Shown here: in pieces, positions 44,030-55,997 of the stretch
How positions within the stretch are numbered: position 1 is the first letter of the stretch
Layout: each line of letters opens with the position of its first letter
DNA from: Charina bottae
Taxonomy: Eukaryota > Chordata > Lepidosauria > Squamata > Charinaidae
DNA length: 64,000 nt
NCBI GenBank assembly: GCA_023362775.1
Contig: JALMGJ010000019.1
Location: forward strand, 2,261,501-2,325,500
Reading direction: 5' to 3'
Program-made: the position numbers and the translations under genes
Notes under the pieces: model-generated
Told to the model about the DNA's origin: nothing
Databases searched by the model: none
Seen by the model: the letters and a program-made list of their open reading frames with translations, nothing else

Positions 44030-44345
44030 AAGGAAAGCACAATATTGAATCAATATTGTACATATTGAAGAAGTGCAGCTGACAACGGAGCAACTGAAGA
44101 AGCTATAGTGAATGAAAGGGAGACCTCCATAACTCTCCAAAAACAGCAAACATATATCAGCAGCTATAAACACCAGCAGGAACACACACCCTCCACTTGG
44201 GCACAGAGAGAATCTTCTAGCTGTGCTCCTGCCCTCTGAATATGCCAGCCACAGCGACTGGCGAAACGTTAGGAACCAAAACTGCCAGAACACGGCCACA
44301 CAGCCCAGAAAACCCACAACAACCATATATCTTGCAAGCATTGTC
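44030..44345 (+). mobile_element. Penelope-like terminal repeat fragment
   Basis: Part of a dispersed reptilian repeat: GACCTCCATAACTCTCC, CACCCTCCACTTGGGCACAG, the hairpin motif below, then GCCAGAACACGGCCACACAG and AAACCCACAACAACC. Assigned to Penelope-like elements by the hammerhead-like signature and general pattern, not by coding sequence. Confidence 0.45.
44233..44273 (+). ncRNA. Hammerhead-like motif
   Basis: CTGAATA (44236-44242), U, then a 5-bp stem GCCAG/CTGGC, then GAAAC and GTT. CCU before the core can pair with AGG after it (stem I, 3 bp). The sixth core base is T rather than G, so this copy should be inactive. Confidence 0.4.
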
Positions 44346-45021
44346 CTGTTGCAGTTCAGCTGCATATTTTATGAATAGGCAAACTTCTTATTTAGATGTA
44401 TGAAATCTTTATATTGCCACTATGGATTTTGATACAGACCCTGCCCCTTTCCCACAACACACTTAATATTAGAAGGAGGTTAATATGTTGTGGGAACATC
44501 AAAAAGGAGATGACTCCATCAAATAATCCTATTAACCCTAAACAGATCCATTCATACACAGGGTTAAATTAATTCCACCCAGTCAGTTGTATCATATTGG
44601 GAGGACATTGTATGGCTACTTCTGCAAAAGAAAAGAGCTGGAGAGAAAGAGCTGCTGGAACAGCCTTCCAACTTTGTTTCACTGCTGTGCCAATCCATGC
44701 CTTCTGCTGTCTGAGTGGTCAACAGGAAAGGGACTCCCAATGTAATGAAATCTTGCCCCTGTGCTCTAGGAAGCTCCTGAGGAGAGTGGGTGGGGACTCC
44801 GTATGTCCAACATTGTGATTTTAGCTCAGTTGGTATGATTGTGTGCTGCCAAGATTTGGATTGGTAAGTAGCTTGCTGAGTTAAATGTTGAACAACAGCA
44901 TACAACATGTCTTGTATATGTTGTACAGAACAACCATCAAGAGGTGAGTATCACAGCTGCAGAAAACTATGAAACATTTTACATCACTTGTAATTTTTAT
45001 GGAAATATTACCTTCTAAAAT

Positions 45022-45815
45022 TTGTTGTTGTTGTTCAGTCGTTTAGTTGTGTCCGACTCTTCGTGACCTCATGGACCATAGCACGCCAGGCCTTCCTGTC
45101 CTCCACTGTCACCCAGAGTTTACTCAAATTCATGTTCATTACATCGGTGATGCTATCTAACCATCTCATCCTCTGCCGTCCCCTTCTCCTTTTGCCTTCA
45201 GTCTTTCCCAGCATCAGGGTCTTTTCCAGTGAGTCCTCTCTTCGCATTAGGTGGCCAAAGTATTTGAGCTTCAGCTTCAGCATCTGTCCTTCCAATGAGC
45301 AGTCAGGGTTGATTTCCTTTAGGATTGACTGGTTTGACCTCCTTGCAGTCCAAGGGACTCTCAAGAGTCTTCTCCAGCACCACAGTTCGAAAGCATCAAT
45401 TCTTCGGCGCTCAGCCTTCCTTATGGTCCAACTCTCACAGCCATACATTACTACTGGGAAAACCATAGCTTTAACTATACGGACCTTTGTCGGCAAGGTG
45501 ATGTCTCTGCTTTTTAATATGCTGTCTAGGTTTGCCATAGCTTTCCTCCCAAGGAGCAAGCGTCTTTTAATTTCATGGCTGCAGTCACCGTCTGCGGTGA
45601 TCTTGGAGCCCAAGAAAATAAAATCTGTCACTGCTTCCATTTCTTCCCCTTCTATTTGCCAGGAAGTGATGGGACCAGATGCCATGATCTGGGTTTTTTT
45701 AATGTTGAGTTTCAAGCCAGCTTTTGCACTCTCCTCTTTCACCCTCATCAAGAGGCTCTTTAGTTCCTCTTCATTCTTTCTGAATCCTCTTCATTCATTC
45801 TTCATTCATTCTTTC
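45022..45815 (-). mobile_element. BovB (RTE clade) LINE, strongly 5'-truncated
   Basis: Flanked by the 12-bp duplication ACCTTCTAAAAT (45010-45021 and 45816-45827). Its 3' end is the RTE-type GACTGAACAACAACAACAA. The 5' end, around 45778-45815, is a TTCATTC-rich scramble not derived from the LINE, probably added at the truncation junction. Confidence 0.92.
45035..45751 (-). pseudogene. BovB polymerase C-terminal part, intact frame
   Basis: 238 codons without a stop, from MMRVKEESAKAGLKLNIKKT to VHEVTKSRTQLND. It begins just after the catalytic YADD box, so it cannot polymerise. The C-terminal block (RVPWTARRSNQSILKEINPD, YFGHLMRREDSLEKTLMLGK, RGRQRMRWLDS) is closer to classical BovB than the copy at 10120, so two BovB subfamilies are present. 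Confidence 0.9.
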
Positions 45816-45835
45816 ACCTTCTAAAATACAGAGAT

Positions 45836-46055
45836 CCAGATTGGTCTAGTGACTAAGACAACAGGCTACAAACCAGGAGACTGTGAGTTCTAGTCCCACC
45901 TTATGCACAAAGCCAGCTGGGTGAGCTCTCTCTCATCCCTCGGAAGGAGTCAATGGCAAGCCACTTCGGAAATCTTGACAAGAAAACTGCAGGGACTTGT
46001 CCAGGTAGTCACCAGGAGGCAACACTGTCTCGAAAGCAGAAATAAAATAAAATAA
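45836..46055 (+). mobile_element. Sauria SINE with BovB-like 3' end
   Basis: TTGGTCTAGTGACTAAGACA, AAACCAGGAGACTGTGAGTT, GGAAGGAGTCAATGGCAAGC, then CAGGGACTTGTCCAGGTAGT, CACCAGGAGGCAACACTGTC and an (AAAAT)n-like tail. This single-unit copy shows the ancestral order, body followed by GGCAAGCCACTTCGG, from which the 102-bp tandem forms can be explained. Confidence 0.85.
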
Positions 46056-47516
46056 AAAATACAAATACAAACAAGATAATGTACACAAGTAAATACAAGA
46101 CATAGAAAAGTAATATAATTAGTATGATTAATTGCCACCAGAATTACCAATAAGGAGAATTAAACGTGATGCTCTAGGGCCTGGGCTGCTGCATTCCACT
46201 ATGACGCTCTGGAGAGACACAGGATGAAAAAGAATGGACAAGGGTTGTGGAGAGACCTCAATTGCCACATCTGGACTACAGATGTTTCCCATCCCATAAA
46301 GAACCATTATGTTTCATGGAGAAAAGGCAAATGAGAATAAATGTTAAATGAAATTTTATCATTGATTTTCCACTGACAAATGTTCTGGTAGCAACTGAGG
46401 TACTAATTTCTGAGCAAGGATTCCAAATTAAAAGTTGGAAGATAAGGGCTGGTGGGAGTTTTAAAACAGCAAAGGACACAGGTTTATTTTCTTTTCTGTG
46501 TGGGAGTTAGATGGAGGAGAGGGAAAGAAAGCAAGGGGGGGGCATCTAATAACCATCGTCACTAAGAAAAGGTCATCTGAAACTGAAACGGTAAGGTGAT
46601 CCTAAAAACAAAGAGACAAAGGTAGCATGGAGGAAAGATCCAATGTCATTAATTTCATACAGCTTTGATGTTACCAAACTTGGAAAGCATTATACAATGA
46701 ACACAATTAGCTACTTTGTTTTGTTGGATTAGCAGCCTATTAAAGTTCATTAATAATTGATCCATGTATTCTCAACGAGGATGGAAGATAATTTATTTTA
46801 TTTATTTATCATATTTCTTCACCACCCATCTCGTATAGCAATGACTCTGGGATAATAGCTGTCAACGGAAGTCTAGCAATATCAGTTCTCAGTGCACAGT
46901 GTTGCCACAGTTTAGAAAACCCAGTAACTTTGAAAGGGTTGGGGAAGTGATAGACAGTAGTGCTATAAAAAACAGAGTTGCTGTGACGCAGAAATCTAGC
47001 TATACATAGTGAGGCTTTATTCCATGTTTCTAATGGCTGTATTTCTATGACATATACTTAACAACCATGATTGGGCCTAGGGTCTTGTGTGAATCCAGCC
47101 CATGTGGGCATCAAGTTGTTAGTCCTCCTTCTCCTCCACCAAAATCCAGACTCTTCCTGGGTTTCTTTCATCAGATTTATTGAAAGAGGTGAGGATAATG
47201 TGACAGAAATCTCAGCAACTGGATTTTCACTATAGAGTCCACTTTAGAATCTCCCAGAATCTTAAAATGGAGACTTACTCAGTCTTTTACCCAAGACTCC
47301 TGTGTGAACTGGTGAGGAGACTGTTCTCTTTAATGATAAAGGGGAAATGTCCAGATGATTAAGATGTGTCTGTCTGTCTGTCTCTGTCTCTGTCTCTGTC
47401 TCTCTTTCTCTCTGGCAGCCATTAGAGTGGATACTATGACTCAGGATGTGATGTAAACCCAGAAAAATGAGTCAGTCGAGTAAACCAAGTTTAATTATGG
47501 ATTAGCAGATCATACA
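46056..47516. other. Spacer with a short LINE tail and a (TCTG)n tract
   Basis: A reversed LINE tail block (TTTATTTATTTATC...AATGACTCTGGGATAA) at about 46795-46858 and a TGTC/TCTC simple repeat at 47367-47414. Otherwise nothing recognised. Confidence 0.45.
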
Positions 47517-48062
47517 GACTTTTATTTATTTGTCTGTTAGATTTATATCCTGCCTTTCCACAAGAGCTCAAGGTGACATGCATAACTCTCCTTCCTCCTA
47601 TTCTTTCCCACAGCTACCAACTTGTGAAGTAGGTTGAGCTGAATAAAGGAAATAGTACAAAGTTAAGCCCATAGGGGGCGTGGTGGCTCAGTGGGTAAGA
47701 CGCCAGGCTTGTCGATCGGAAGATCGCAAGTTCAGAGGGAGTAGCTCCCGCACTAGCCCCAGCTCTTGCCAACCTAGCAATTCGAAAGCAAGCAAATGCA
47801 AGTAGATGAATAGGTACCATTTTGGTGGGTAGGTAACAGTGACCCACGTGCGTCATGCCAGCCACATGACCGTGGAAGCATCTTCGGACAACGCTGGCTC
47901 TTTGGCTAACAAACGGAGATGAGCACCAGCCCCTAGAGTCGGACACGACTGCACAAATGTGCGGGGGGAACCTTTACTTTTTAAGCCCATAGCTGGTAGT
48001 TGAACCCAGCTCTTCCAGGTTCTAGTCCAACATTTTCACCATTGCACCACTCTGGTTGTTAT
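47517..48062 (-). mobile_element. Old tRNA SINE, interrupted by a younger SINE
   Basis: Minus strand: head at about 48062-47993 (GAGTGGTGCAATGGTGAAAA, GTTGGACTAGAACCTGGAAG), body and tail at 47662-47517 (CAACCTACTTCACAAGTTGG, GGCAGGATATAAATCTAACA). A type A SINE (47675-47980) sits between the two parts. Confidence 0.65.
47675..47980 (+). mobile_element. tRNA-derived SINE, type A, with B-box deletion
   Basis: GGGGCGTGGTGGCTCAGTGG to GGGGGGAACCTTTACTTT, flanked by the 12-bp duplication TTAAGCCCATAG (47663-47674 and 47981-47992). About 25 bp including the B box are missing (TTCAGAGGGAGTAGC junction), so this copy lacks the polymerase III promoter and must have lost it during or after insertion. 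Confidence 0.9.
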
Positions 48063-49502
48063 TTCCACTGTATGCATCTCCAAAGACTGTGCACATCGGA
48101 TACGAAAGCTTTTCCATTGCAGTCCCAAGCTGTAGAATACATGACCATGGCTCAAACTCACCTTTGTTCATTTGGTATATGTGTGCTGACTTCTAGCAAT
48201 ATCAGTTGTCAGTGCACCATGATGGGTGGTGAGTGATTGTGGAAACCATCTTATCATCAGCCTGAAAAGTATTCCTGAAAGCAAGAGCAAGGAAATAATC
48301 TGCAGAACAGAGCAGGAATCTGAAACGGAGGGAAAGGTTTCAGGACCAAGGACAGTTCAAAACAGGCTATGGTTCAGCTAAGGGTGTACTAGAATGATCC
48401 CAAGCACCCTTTTCCAATCTAGGCATTCAGCAGAAATGTGGACTTCAATATCCCAGCCAGGGTTGCATTGCACAAAGAGGCTTATTCCACATAAGCAGCT
48501 CCAAATTTCCAGTTTCTACAATAGAAATTCCACCTTATGTTCATTAATCTATGGGGTGTGCAAAATGTTCTTTCTCAAAGTATTTCAAGAGTGAAAATTC
48601 ACACAGTATTCTGTTTCAAGTGTGCAGCTGCTGTTTAGAGTGAGAAATGGGTTGTTTTTAGAATTGTGGAAGTGTTCAAACAAGCCTGAAATAAGCCCAA
48701 GAAATTTGAAGCATTCTGTTTCACAACTGAAATGGCACTTGAAAGGAGTATTTTTTTTAATGTTTTGTGCTTGAAACAGTTTGGAGTAGGTCATTTTGAT
48801 ACAGAAAACAGGTTGTTCACTTATAGGTTTATTTCAAATTATGTGTGTAACTTAATAAAAGTGTGAATATATCTAGCCACTGTATATTGTATTATTTCTG
48901 CAAAAGCTCATTTGCTTGTATAAAAAATATGATATCCACTGGTAACAATATACTGGAAATTTCATATTGGTTAGAACAATGTGGTGGCACATGAAACTCT
49001 TTTTAATATATTGTAAATGAATTTTTAAATAGTTCAGGTAGAAGTTGGTTTTGTTTGTTAGTTCTTTTTTTTATCCAAGCTTTCTGAATAAGCTGTATCA
49101 CAGAACTGGAACAGATTATCACAGTATACACAGAATATGCAAAATTGTATATTCAATTTTGGAACCTGTCAAATACTTAGCAGTTCTCCTATTTTTGCAG
49201 ATTTGGACAGGCAGAAAAAAGAGATTTTCTGAGTCTGTGATGTGGTCAGTTTTATTTTGCATGCTTGCTTTTCTTCCATTCATTCATAATTGTGCTCTAC
49301 CAAACTGAACATAATCCACAAAACTTAAGTTATTTCCTGTAAAAACAAAAAAGCATGGCTTTACTTATCACATCAAGCCATAATGTGGTATGTTTGGGTT
49401 TTGGCTTAGTGTGATATTGAAATCTAGGTGTTGTAATTTGTAAACCTAGCATAACATTGATGACAAGGGGGAACAAAATGAAGCTGATCAATCCTTAAGT
49501 CA
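48063..49502. other. Unannotated spacer
   Basis: A+T-rich; no domain-bearing frames or recognised repeats. Confidence 0.4.
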
Positions 49503-50036
49503 GGTGGATCTAGTGGTTAAGGCAATGGGCTAGAAACCAGGAGACTGAGAGTTCTAGTCCCGCCTTAGGCACGGAAGCCAGCTGGGTGACCTTGGGCCAG
49601 TCCTTGTCTCTCAGCCCTAGGAAGGAGCCAATGGCAAAACAGGAGACTGACAGTTCCCGCCTTAGGCATGAAAGCCAGCTGGGTGACCTTGGGCCAGTCC
49701 CTCTCTCTCAGCCCTAGGAAGGAGCCAATGGCAAACCAGGAGTCTGTGAGTTCTAGTCCCACCTTAGGCATGAATGTCGGCTGGGTGACCTTGGGCCAGT
49801 CCCTGTCTCTCAGCCCTAGGAAGGAGCCAATGGCAAAACAGGAGACCGAGAGTTCTAGTCCCGCCTTAGGCATGAAAGTCTGCTGGGTGACCTTGGGCCA
49901 GTCACTCTCTCTCAGCCCAACTCACCTCACAGGGTTGCTGTTGTGGGGAAAATAGGAGGAGGAAGGAGTATTAGGTATGTTTGCCACCTTGAGTTATTTA
50001 TAAAAATAATAAAGGTGGGGTAGAAAATAAATAAAA

Positions 50037-50075
<39 letters not shown>

Positions 50076-50076
50076 A
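49503..50076 (+). mobile_element. Sauria-type SINE with four internal tandem units
   Basis: Landmark GGGTGACC at 49584, 49681, 49783 and 49885; spacing 97, 102 and 102, the first shortened by a 5-bp deletion (CTAGT lost in CAGTTCCCGCC). tRNA head TGGATCTAGTGGTTAAGGCA, common 3' domain and a long (AAAT)n tail. Confidence 0.9.
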
Positions 50077-51218
50077 AGCTAAACCCAGCCAATTGTGGGT
50101 TTTCTCCAACAAGCCATGATTAAAACAATTGTGGGCTAGCCCAATAAGCAAACCCAATTAAAGACTCTTGTCACTCCTAATAAATGCATCCTTGTAATGG
50201 ATGAGAGTCCACCAAGATATCAACAGCTTTTTAAGAGGCTCCAAGATTCTTAGCTATCTTAACTGCAACAGAGGAACCTGACTATTTCTTGGGAAGGTTC
50301 TGTCTGAGAAGACAGCCCTGCTTTTGAAAAACAACAAGTCACAGAGAAAACTCACTGCACTCAGATGCTGGATTGCATTTGGCTCAGTGGATCTGGAATA
50401 AAATGTAGGGATAAACAGATTTACTCTACATACGTTGCTTGTATGGTTTGGAAAGTTCCTTTTGAGAAATAGGTTTCATCCCAAGGCAGGGTCACCGAGT
50501 GGTCAACTTCTTCTCAGTTTCTAAGATGGCCTCACGCTCTTGCTTTTTCTAAATTTTAATTAATTTAGGGAAGAGCTCCTGGGGAGCTGTTGAATAGCAT
50601 CTCAGCAGCTCGTTCGCTCTGAAGCTAGCTGTGTTGCACTATTAACATTTACCTTGCCTTAGAACTAAACTAAAAAACTTCGTAAGAACAAACATTCTCA
50701 AATTGGCCTGTGATGAAAATTTCATAGATCCTCTACTTTGAACCTTCTTCCAAGATTAAACCCTCCTTTATCCTTCTGCAATGGGTGGCCTACGTAGGGG
50801 AGAATAGATGATGAATAGACAGGATAACCCCTCCCATATACTGTAGTTCTCCAAAACAGGATGCAGGGCAGAATTCATTGCAACTGATTATTCTGGCTGG
50901 GATTAAAAGCATGAAAGAAACTTCAGATTAATATTAATTATGAAGTTCACAGCAAGATGGCCATGTGTCTGCTAAAAAAAGAGAGAAAGCTGTGGAGCCA
51001 TGAATATGAAAAAATCTCTCAAAAGTAATGCACTGCCTGCAATGATTTTAAAACACAAAGGTGAATCTATCTGCTAGCACATTAGAAATTTTTCATTTTT
51101 TTTGTTTAAAGAGGAGGCACAGGGCATCCGAGTTTGCAAATGTATATTTCATAGATGTGCAAATGTATATTTCATAGATGTGGGTTCTGGCTAAGACCGA
51201 AGATGAGGTAATTAAAAT
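50077..51218. other. Unannotated spacer
   Basis: No gene. A 23-bp unit (GCAAATGTATATTTCATAGAT...) is tandemly duplicated near 51135-51180. Confidence 0.45.
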
Positions 51219-51284
51219 ACATACATACATACATACATACATACATACATACATACATACATACATACATACATACATACATAC
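51219..51284. repeat. (ACAT)n microsatellite
   Basis: About 16 perfect ACAT units; open frames on both strands through it are artefacts. Confidence 0.95.
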
Positions 51285-51589
51285 TATATTTGTGCACATT
51301 CTGGTGGAAGGTGCTCTCTCAATGTGTTGGGATTGCAACTCCAAGATTTCCCATCAGCATCACTCCCCAAAAATGACTCCATACAGAGACTATATAGCGA
51401 TGAACAGCCAAGCTAGTAGAACATGCTGAGATTTGTAGTCCCAACTCATCTGGAACAACCATGTTATTATGGCTGGTGCCTACAGCTAAATGGATTTTGC
51501 ATTTAGAACCCTTTAAAACTCAAAACCATGCAGAATTCATCAAATATTTTAAATATGTTTAGCTTCACTGTAAGAACCACCTGCCACTT

Positions 51590-51725
51590 GGATTTGATTG
51601 TATTTGTGTTTTTATTGTTGTTTTTATTGTATTTTAATGATGTTGTTGTGGTTGTGAACCGCCCGGAGTCCCTCCTTGAGGGGGAGATGGGCGGTCATAG
51701 AAATTTAATTAATAAATAACAAATA
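51590..51725 (+). mobile_element. LINE 3' tail (L2/CR1-type)
   Basis: GTGAACCGCCCGGAGTCCCT, GGGGGAGATGGGCGGTCATA and AATTAATAAATAAC. Same architecture as at 1400, 58340 and 59220. Confidence 0.65.
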
Positions 51726-52689
51726 ACAGATAAATTCACTACTTGCTGAGGGCCGAATTAGAGGTGAGACTAAAGATCTCATTAAAATGAGAGGATATTT
51801 TTAATTAGCAGGATCCCACTGGGTTGGGGTGGGAATTGAAAAGAAATAATGCTTTTGAAGTCAAACTGTAGTTTAATTGAATGGGTTCCCTATGGGTTCC
51901 AACAACGAATTTCCTTGCAGAACAAATATGACCTGCAGAGGTTACATTTTCTTTGGGACTGTAGAAGGAGACAAAGGTGTAGAATTTCTCCTCGATGCCT
52001 GTTCTCTGAACCCATTCACTGTTACCCGTCCCACCCCTGCCCTTTTGAACCTATTGCTGATCAATCCATTTAAAATAACAACTAGCTTAGCCTCACAATT
52101 CTACCAATGTCCAGGTAGAGACCACGAAACCTTCTTCCAGCTACTGTATGTTATTCAGCCAGTCCCACCCACATTCTGCAGTAAAACAAAACTGAAAAGG
52201 AAAATAAATGTGCAAGAAATGAGTCTTGGAATCACATTTGAATATGTAACCAGAAAACCAGGCGGCAGTGAATATAATCAGTTCATTAAAGTCTCTGCAT
52301 ATTAAAGTTCTGTTGAGGGGCCAAGGCTAACAGTGCTCCATTTCTTCAATGCAGCCAAGCCTTAATTTTATTCTCTCTTATGATAGTGTAAGAATACAGT
52401 TTGAGGTTGCTCCTGGAGCATGACTTGGAGGAACTCAGCTCTCAGCATTCTAAATATAGGCCCTCTGGTGGACCAGTCCAGTGTATATTCTTTCTGCACG
52501 ATGGAGAAAGGTTGAAGTCTCTTGAAAACGAGTGAAAGATGCTAAATAACACTGAAGGTCCAAGTAGAAACATTTATGGGTTTTAAGAATAGGGGAGTGG
52601 TAAGACTATGAATGTGACTTTCTCTGTTGCCTGCCTTTCTCTGTGGCATTTTATCTCACTGTGTTCGCCTGCTTCTGCTTTCTCTACAA
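51726..52689. other. Spacer
   Basis: A 142-codon plus-strand frame (51877-52305) starts MNGFPMGSNNEF; it has no signal, domain or repeat that I recognise, and an overlapping frame is also open. Treated as chance but listed for reference. Confidence 0.35.
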
Positions 52690-52979
52690 CAGAGCTTTCC
52701 AAACGGTGTGCCGGGACACGTTAGTGTGTCGGCTGCAGTGTCTGGGTGTGTCGCGGCTGCTGCTGCCTCCGAGCCCTGCCAGGATTCCACGCAGGTCCTA
52801 GTGCCTGCCTTGTGCCTGGCTGCCTCCAAACCTGCTGTGATTCCGCACAGGTCCTAGTGCCTGCCTTGTGCCCTGCTGTAAGAGTGTATCGCGAAATGAT
52901 GCCCTTCTGTAAGAGTGTGTCGTGAAATGATGCATGTCTAAGAAGTGCGTCACCAGCATGAAAAGTTTGGAAAGCTCTG
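52690..52979. mobile_element. hAT MITE, two-unit sister of 31086-31680
   Basis: CAGAGCTTTCCAAACGGTGT to AAGTTTGGAAAGCTCTG, with exact 8-bp duplications CTCTACAA (52682-52689, 52980-52987). Oriented opposite to the copy at 31086. It contains two units of the minisatellite (GGTCCTAGTGCCTGCCTTGT at about 52794 and 52850). Confidence 0.92.
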
Positions 52980-53004
52980 CTCTACAAACTACAATATACA
53001 GTAT

Positions 53005-53352
53005 TGTTGTTTATTCGTTCAGTCGCCTCCGACTCCCCGTGACCTCATGGACCAGCCCACGCCAGAGCTTCCTGTTGGCCATCGCCACCCCCAGCTCCCC
53101 CACGGTCGAGTCTGTCACCTCCAGAATATCATCCATCCATCTTGCCCTTGGTCGGCCCCTCTTCCTTTTGCCTTCCGCTTTCCCTAGCATCAGCTTCTTC
53201 TCTAGGGTATCCTGTCTTCTCATTATGTGGCCAAAGTACTTCAGTTTTGCTTTTAATATCGTTCCCTCAAGTGAGCAGTCTGGCTTTATCTCCTGGAGTA
53301 TGGACTGGTTTGATCTTCTTGCAGTCCAAGGCACTCTCAGCATTTTCCTCCA
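53005..53352 (-). mobile_element. BovB (RTE clade) LINE, 348-bp 3' fragment
   Basis: Bounded by the exact 14-bp duplication ACAATATACAGTAT (52991-53004 and 53353-53366), so it was 5'-truncated on insertion. It encodes 110 codons (53343-53011) of the BovB C-terminus, LRVPWTARRSNQSILQEIKP to GSRRRLNE, of the same subfamily as the copy at 10120. It landed four bases beyond the target duplication of the hAT MITE. Confidence 0.93.
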
Positions 53353-53366
53353 ACAATATACAGTAT

Positions 53367-55997
53367 ACCATGCTGTTAATACATAGTATCACCAGCGAGT
53401 CATATCTCTGGATGACAGCATAATTTCTAGAAGAGGCCAAGCTTGACAACGCCCATGCCAGCTCTCTTGGTATTCCCAAATACTCAGCAGTGCAAGTCAG
53501 GGTTCACTTACTAAGCTTGGCATGTATCGTGTGCCTTCCTGGCAATGGGGCAATGGGGGGTCCTTCTCTTATGACTTTGTTCTTTAAAATTAAGCAAAAT
53601 CCCATAAATTCTGGAGATCTCTACAGCATCTGTTTATTTTGTTGCCATCACTAAATCTTTTCCTGGTTTAGAGAGCCTGGTTGCTTCTTTAATTCTTAAA
53701 GAAAGAGAAATGGAATTTCATTAAAAGCTTTAACATGGTTTATAAACAAGGTCACCTAATTCCACAGTGCATCTATAGTCAGTCAATGCTTGAGTACACC
53801 TTCGTAGAATTGTATCTTGTACTGGTCAGTGACCGTAATAAACTAGAATGAAATGCTTGCATACCCTGACACTAAATGTCTTCCTAACCTGACAGATGGA
53901 GGTTTTCCCAGACTATGACTATGAGTCTCCTTCAAATTGTTGGTCAACCTATACCTCTCAAATCCTTTCTCTCTAGCAATGGTATCCACAGCATTGCACT
54001 GTCCATACCTCCACTTCTCTGGGGCATGGGCATGACGTTGCAATATAGAAAATGCAGAGGGCTTGCTTTGCAATGTTTCTTTTGTCACCCTCCCCTGCAG
54101 TTGTCACTGTCCTCTAGTTCCCTTCTCCTTTTGGAATATAAATTGGGAGGAGATTCCCTGCATTGCCAATTTTCAATCATTGCAACATCCCAGAAAAACA
54201 AGTGGACAATAACAGCTTATTCTTTCCAAAAGAGTTTCTGAATGGTTGTATTTTTATAGGATAGTTTCTGCATCGATTCTGCAAACGTCTCTATACATTC
54301 TTTGCTAGACAAGGAGGCTGTTGTGCTAGACTTTTCTGTCTTTGCACTAAAAGAGGATCAAGGGGAAGATTTCAAAAATGTATTGTTGTAAAATCCTAAA
54401 GGTATCCAGCTGAAACTTGGCAGGATTAATCTAAAGAGTCTGCAGTACTGGCTATTTTCATTCCATTTGGCCAAAATGGAAACATACTGTAGCCTATGGA
54501 TGAATCTTTTTTTTTCTCTTCCCCCCCCCCCCCAACTGAATACTGAGGCAGTTCAAATGGGTTATCTTTGAAACACCAACCTGAAAGTCCTCTTTGAATC
54601 TCATATATCCAATGTGAAATGAAGCAGAAGTGATTCACCCAGACCAAACTACTCAAACCTGCCAGATGCCTTTTAGTTCCTAAGAGTATTATTTTGCATA
54701 GAAGGGAATTGTTCTCAGTGATTTTGACTGGTTGGCTTGACTAATATCAAGTTGCACAAACATTGAGCCAAATTGGTATATAAATTAGAGGGGCAATACA
54801 ATCAGGTAGCAGTTCCGTGGAAATTACTCTCAGGTAAGGGTGTACATGATGATATCCTGCATTGTGGATGGGCAATGTACTATTCTCCTGATGTTGTTAT
54901 ACTATAATTCTCCTAATTCTTTATAACTGACTGTGCTAGCTAAGCTACTTAACAACATTTGGAAGATTACACATTGCCCACCTCTGATCAAAACCACAGG
55001 CTATTGACAGCCCTAGGATACTAGTTTCAGATCTGCCATGAGACAGACCACTCAAGCCACTTAATTTATTGCTTTGTACCAAAAACCAAATCCCAGCCTT
55101 CTCAAGAGCTAAGATACAACCTCGTGTCAGTCTTGCCGAGTAATCCTGCTGATTAATTTGTAACAGTTAATTATTTGATTAATTCACCAAACCAACACTT
55201 GGGTGTGTTAATTCCTTACAACTGAACGCTATGCGACACTCCCTGAGGTTAGACACCGTGCTTTTCAGTACCTGGAAAACAGTTTTGGTGACCTCCTGCT
55301 TAGATTCTTTCAATAACTTTCTTAGTAAACTGCTAATGAGCCCAAAAGCGTAAAGATGCAGAAGCCACAGAAAATGGTGTGGTTGTTTTTGTTCCATGTT
55401 TTATTTATTTATTTTTTAAAATTAATCACCACCACAAAAAGAAAAAAAGAACAAAACCTACAGATAATAATGATGGAGATACATACATTGTAAAAGAGAG
55501 GAGAAAAAGAAAAAAACACACACACGTAAAAAGTGCTTTAGCAAAAAAAGTGAAAGAGATACAACAAAGAAAAAAATCTTGTTAGTATATCATTATAACA
55601 GTAAACAATTCTATATGCATTTTGCTTTGGATCATAATATCTCGGCTGAAGCTTTTGCACTATACACAATTTGTGCATCTGTAAAGGGGGAAAGTACAGT
55701 AAATCACCTTGAACTTAAGTTTGACTCCAGTAATCACATGGACACATCCTTTTGGTTTTCTCGGCAACACTATGGAAGTGGTTTGAAATTGCCTTCTTTG
55801 TAGATGATTTCCCAATCTAATCTACAGCTCTGAGATTTCTGGATCCAAATACTAATTAGATCCATCCCCCGCTTAATTTTCAAAAGTCGGCTAAGGCTGG
55901 CTAGCCAACTTTTTGATCATTACTGGATAAATAAGACACTCTCCCTGCTTAATACACTTAATGGAATGCGAAATCATATATATTTAAAGTTGCAGTA
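53367..55997. other. Spacer with one LINE tail scrap
   Basis: Near 53815-53850 TACTGGTCAGTGACCGTAAT is the end of the LINE family seen at 22800. A C run follows a T run near 54508-54533. No genes recognised. Confidence 0.4.

Noticed and set aside
44021..44365. 114-codon minus-strand frame with hydrophobic residues
   Set aside because: It is antisense of a dispersed Penelope-like terminal repeat; the same peptide would appear from many genomic copies.
51877..52305. 142-codon frame as a gene
   Set aside because: No domain or signal, and a competing overlapping frame is also open; length is not exceptional for 64 kb read in six frames.
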